From JALZKA01 sp963734015 (lineage in GTDB: Bacteria > Actinomycetota > Thermoleophilia > Solirubrobacterales > 70-9), in contig CAVTFG010000013.1 in NCBI GenBank assembly GCA_963734015.1, positions 1 through 64,000 on the forward strand: DNA of 64,000 bases. The letters run 5' to 3'. Position 1 is the stretch's first letter; each line of letters starts with the position of its first letter. Made by a program: the position numbers and the translations under genes. Below are positions 60,997-64,000 of the stretch, piece by piece. The notes beneath the pieces were generated by a model. It saw only the letters and a list, made by a program, of their open reading frames with translations, made no database searches and was not told the DNA's origin.

Positions 60997-61883
60997 CCGA
61001 TGCGTCGAGGGCGTTGATCCGGTAGAGGGCGAGCGCTTCGGGCGAGCTGAATCCGCCGCGCCCTGAGCCTCCGGCCCCGTCCGGGCCGTGGTGCGACAGC
61101 ACGCAATTGAGCAGACCGAGGCGCAGCTCGTCCTCGAGACCCTCAGCCGCACCGGAGATCAGCTCGGAGCCGATCGCGAGGTGACCGAGCATCCGGCCCT
61201 CGTCGGAGATGCCGAACTCGGCCCCGTACGTGAACTCCCTGACCTTGCCGACATCGTGCACCAGCGCCGCCGCCATCAGCAGGTCCGAGTTCAGCCGCCG
61301 GTGGAGCTGGCACGTCTCGAGCACCAGCGTGCCCACGGCGACGGTGTGCTCGATCAGGCCTCCGAGGTACGCGTGATGCCCGCCCCTGGTGCAGGGTGCG
61401 CGCCGGAACTCTGCGGCATGCGGGCCCGAGACGGATCAGACTGGTGACGACCCCGTGAAGGCCATCGTGGTGGACCTCACCGATCAGGTGCTCGAGGAAG
61501 CCCTCCAGCTCCTCCACGGAGCGGTACGCGGCGGGCAGGAACCGCGCCGGGTCATACGAGCCGGGCTCCAGCCGGCGGATCTCGTCGAGCTCGGCCACCA
61601 GCTCGCCCCGGAAGCGCTCGACCCGGCCGGTGACCGCGACGGCGTCGCCGGCCTCGAAGCGAAGCCCGACTCTGTCGACCTCGCGGAACACCCGCGCGGG
61701 CAGCGAGCCGCTCCGGTCGCGCAGCTCGAGCGCGAGGTAGACCGAGCCGTTCCGCGCCGTCAGACGGTCCTTCCGGGAGCAGGCGAACTCGGCCTCCAAG
61801 CGCTGACCGGCGCGGAGGTCCGTGACCTGAATGGGCGACTCTTCGCGTGCGGGCGCGGGAGCGGTTGCCGCGGCTGGCCTCAT
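60965..61883 (-). pseudogene. YhaM-type 3'-5' exoribonuclease (OB + HD domains), one +1 frameshift
   Basis: The N-terminal frame has an OB-fold nucleic-acid-binding domain (VTDLRAGQRLEAEFACSRKD, GDAVAVTGRVERFRGE) and the start of the HD domain. Near 61436 an extra C in GGGCCC shifts the frame; without it the reading is GPHAAEFRRAPCTRGGHHAYLGG. The remaining frame gives HTVAVGTLVLETCQ, AAALVHDVGKVREF (HD) and NCVLSHHG. YhaM trims RNA and single-stranded DNA. ATG 61883. Complete apart from that one base. Confidence 0.83.
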
Positions 61884-61942
61884 GCCTCGATTGTCGAGAT
61901 CGAGCCGGACGCCGTGCCGTGAGGCGCGAAGGAGTTTCTGGA

Positions 61943-61948
61943 TAGTCT
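61943..61948 (+). promoter_or_regulatory. -10 box of the PAC2 gene
   Basis: TAGTCT, seven bases before the GTG at 61956. Confidence 0.5.
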
Positions 61949-61955
61949 CGGGCGT

Positions 61956-62831
61956 GTGGACCACGTGATCTGGGAGGGCGACCCGCCGGAGCTTCGCTCC
62001 CCGGTCCTCGTGTGCGCCTTCGCCGGATGGAACGACGCCGCGAGCGCCGCGAGCACGGCGCTCGAAGCGGTTGCCTCGGGCCTCGACTCGCAGGTCGCCG
62101 CCCGGATCGACCCCGAGGACTTCTACGACTTCCAGGTGAACCGCCCCACGATCAGGCTGGTAGACGGGCGCACGCGGCAGGTCGACTGGCCCGCCAACAC
62201 ACTGGTCGCCGCGCAAACCACCGGCGCCGAGCGCGACCTCGTCCTGCTCAGCGGGGTCGAGCCGAACCTGCGCTGGCGCACCTATTCCTCGGCGATCCTC
62301 GACGCCGCCGAGCGGCTGGGAGTGGAGATGCTGGTCTCGCTCGGTGCCCTGATCGCCGACGTGGCCCACAGCCACCCCGTCCCGATCACCGGGCTGGCCA
62401 CGGACGAGGACCTCGTCGAGCGCCTCAACCTGAGCCGCTCGAACTACGAGGGCCCGACCGGGATCGTCGGTGTCCTTCACGACCAGTGCCGCGAGCGCGG
62501 CATCTCGTCGGCGAGCCTCTGGGCGGCGATCCCGCACTACGTCGCCGCGGTGCCGAACCCGAAGGCCGCTCTCGCGTTGCTCCGGCGGCTGGAGGGCATC
62601 ACCGGGATCGCGCTGGAGGCATCTGAGCTGGAGGACGCGATGGAGCGCTTCGAGGGGCAGATCGACCGCGCCGTCGCGGCCAACCCGGAGATCCAGGAGC
62701 TCGTCCAGCGACTCGAGTCGCAGCAGGAGGACGAGCTCGAGCTGCCCCAGGATGTCCCGTCCGGTGACACCCTCGCCCGGGACTTCCAGCGGTTCCTCAG
62801 GCAGCGCAGCGACGAGCCCGACGAGGACTGA
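61956..62831 (+). CDS. PAC2-family protein
   Basis: 291 residues. LVCAFAGWNDAASAASTAL, DFQVNRPTIRLVDGR, LSGVEPNLRWRTY and SLGALIADVAHSHPVPITG are characteristic of the actinobacterial PAC2 (proteasome assembly chaperone-like) family. Its role in bacteria is not settled; it occurs widely in actinobacteria, both with and without a proteasome. The acidic C-terminus (about 255-291) may be flexible. The next gene starts five bases after the stop. Confidence 0.88.
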   Translation: MDHVIWEGDPPELRSPVLVCAFAGWNDAASAASTALEAVASGLDSQVAARIDPEDFYDFQVNRPTIRLVDGRTRQVDWPANTLVAAQTTGAERDLVLLSGVEPNLRWRTYSSAILDAAERLGVEMLVSLGALIADVAHSHPVPITGLATDEDLVERLNLSRSNYEGPTGIVGVLHDQCRERGISSASLWAAIPHYVAAVPNPKAALALLRRLEGITGIALEASELEDAMERFEGQIDRAVAANPEIQELVQRLESQQEDELELPQDVPSGDTLARDFQRFLRQRSDEPDED

Positions 62832-62836
62832 CGCGC

Positions 62837-63685
62837 GTGCGAGAGGTCGCGCCCGACAGCGGGACCCCGGCATCCGAGGCGGCCACGTTCGCCGCCTGCA
62901 TCGCCACGATCCTGGAGCTCGAGTACGGCGAGGTTCCGCCGCCCGACTCGGGCGAGGCGCTGCCGGGCTGGCGCACGATGCGCTGGCTCGGCGGGCTCGG
63001 AGTCGGGTTGGTGCCGGTGGGCGACGCCGCCACGTTCCAGTGGGCGGGGCCGTGGATCGGCCTGGTCGACGCGGGTGACGGCGAGCGCCGCGCGGTGGTC
63101 ATGTACGGGGTTCCCTCGGGCGTCGTCTGGGACCCGGGCGGGGGAGCCATGTCCGACGAGCCCGAGCTGGTGGGCGGCTTCGTCCTGGCCGCCCTCGACG
63201 TCGCCGATGCGCGTCCCGCCCTGCCGGAGTCGCCGGATACGGAAGGCGCGGTCACGGCGATCTTCGTCGCGCCGGCCGCCGGCGCGCCCGCCGAGCCGCG
63301 GGACGAGGCTCGAGCGCTTCCGGGCAGCGGGCTCGAGGGTGACCGTCACACGACCGGCGACGGCACGTTCCCCTCCGGGATGCCCGGCAGCGCGCTGACC
63401 TTGATCGAGTCCGAGGTTTGCGAGTCATTCGACCCGCCGCTCGAGGCGAGCGAGCACCGCCGGAACATCGTGACCCGCGGGATCGACCTGAACGCGCTGG
63501 TGGGACACGAGTTCACGGTCGGCGACGTCCGTTGCCGCGGCATGCGCCTGTGCGAGCCGTGCACCGTCGTCGATCGCTATGCCTCACGCCCCGTACTGCG
63601 GGCGCTGGTCCACCGGGGCGGCCTGCGCGCCGACATCGTCTCCGAGGGCGTGGTGCGGCTCGGCGACGCGGTGCGGCCGGGCTAA
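62837..63685 (+). CDS. MOSC-domain protein with an N-terminal domain of unknown function
   Basis: 282 residues. The C-terminal 145 are a MOSC domain: LEGDRHTTGDG, LTLIESEV, HRRNIVTRGIDLNALVGHEF and RCRGMRLCEPC, the last holding the cysteine that may carry sulphur or bind molybdenum cofactor. The first 130 residues (AACIATILELEYGEVPPPD, WAGPWIGLVDAG) form a separate domain not recognised. MOSC proteins move sulphur or reduce N-oxides via Moco; no Moco gene is nearby. GTG start, close to PAC2. Confidence 0.82.
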   Translation: MREVAPDSGTPASEAATFAACIATILELEYGEVPPPDSGEALPGWRTMRWLGGLGVGLVPVGDAATFQWAGPWIGLVDAGDGERRAVVMYGVPSGVVWDPGGGAMSDEPELVGGFVLAALDVADARPALPESPDTEGAVTAIFVAPAAGAPAEPRDEARALPGSGLEGDRHTTGDGTFPSGMPGSALTLIESEVCESFDPPLEASEHRRNIVTRGIDLNALVGHEFTVGDVRCRGMRLCEPCTVVDRYASRPVLRALVHRGGLRADIVSEGVVRLGDAVRPG

Positions 63686-63690
63686 GGCGG

Positions 63691-64000
63691 CTACGCCTCG
63701 GAGGCCGGGCAGATCAGCCGGTAGTCGCACCAGCTGCAGATCTCGTACGACGGGCGTGGCTCGAAGTCCTGGGCCTCGATCCCCGCCGCGACCTCCAGCA
63801 CCGTGCGCTCCACCCGCTCCGCGTCGTCGGGCGCGGGCGGGACGGGCACGCGCTCGTCGGCGAGGACGTACCAGTAGGTGCCGAGCGCCGCCTCGAGCTC
63901 CCAGGCCTCGCGCGCGGCAAGCCGGTAGAGCGCCAGCTGGAGATCGCCGGCGAGCCGCTCCTGGGCCGTGCGCTCGCCGGTCTTGTAGTCGATCAGCTCA
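63691..64000 (-). CDS. PD-(D/E)XK nuclease domain protein, 5' part off the window
   Basis: The C-terminal 103 codons only. ELIDYKTGERTAQERLAGDLQLALYRLAA is the RecB-like motif (D..K with QLALY), and CSWCDYRLICP provides the last cysteines of an iron-sulphur cluster as in AddB, Cas4 and UvrD-fused RecB-like nucleases. The protein is probably a long ATP-dependent helicase/nuclease or a stand-alone RecB-family exonuclease. The end is TAG at 63691. Confidence 0.85.
   Translation of the reverse strand, partial: ELIDYKTGERTAQERLAGDLQLALYRLAAREAWELEAALGTYWYVLADERVPVPPAPDDAERVERTVLEVAAGIEAQDFEPRPSYEICSWCDYRLICPASEA

Noticed and set aside
8814..61883. Programmed +1 frameshifting as a general mechanism
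   Set aside because: The sites share no slippery codon or stop context, the MarR gene needs three within 90 bases, and insertion error explains all cases more simply.

Overview
High-GC actinobacterial chromosome segment with no rRNA, tRNA, CRISPR array, phage or insertion sequence. GC-rich codon use, many GTG starts, a CobA-HemD fusion beside cytochrome c maturation genes, PAC2, MOSC, DUF1385 and YhaM-type proteins and abundant leaderless promoters suggest an uncultured deep-branching actinobacterium, perhaps Thermoleophilia. This is inference; no marker gene settles it.

Layout. 1-8.1 kb: an edge-truncated alpha/beta-barrel protein, an NfeD-slipin-GalT operon, a TlpA-like lipoprotein and a large DEAH helicase. 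8.1-16.0 kb: one long minus-strand operon, ccmA-ccmB-ccmC-ccmD-hemA-hemC-cobA/hemD-SAM hydrolase-birA, linking haem synthesis to cytochrome c maturation. 16.1-26.4 kb: murein endopeptidase, aldehyde dehydrogenase, secreted seven-repeat propeller, rarA, TSUP permease, M20 peptidase, DUF1385, short FtsH and methylmalonyl-CoA epimerase. 26.4-33.2 kb: BtrH-like protein coupled to an acyl-CoA ligase that is broken by a repeat, then a lipid group (diacylglycerol kinase, cardiolipin synthase-like, PAP2) and ychF. 33.2-43.3 kb: a lytic transglycosylase fused to an M15-like domain, SpoIID-like protein, succinate-semialdehyde-type dehydrogenase, RidA, selenium-binding protein, SDR, lipoproteins and MsrA. 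43.3-50.6 kb: threonine dehydratase, fumarase, secreted sugar dehydrogenase with PKD domain and a secreted TIM-barrel protein. 50.6-64 kb: ileS, 4-OT tautomerase, thioredoxin, polyprenol-phosphate mannosyltransferase, polX, MarR-MFS, trehalose phosphatase, split TSUP pair, YhaM, PAC2, MOSC and a truncated PD-(D/E)XK nuclease.

Two repeat families are the most novel content. Element A (51-57 bp, ten copies at five loci) folds into two hairpins whose stems co-vary, always lies sense to the gene it precedes or interrupts, and supplies the start codon of hemC and of the diacylglycerol kinase. Element B (four copies) bridges adjacent genes of minus-strand operons and encodes a 16-19 residue peptide starting MSD(A/V)RRET, joined to the neighbouring genes by overlapping or abutting codons.

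Two further window-wide patterns: about 14 genes have a TANNNT-like box 6-9 bases before the start codon (leaderless transcripts), and every broken gene carries a net +1 insertion, which points to insertion-biased sequence error rather than real gene decay.
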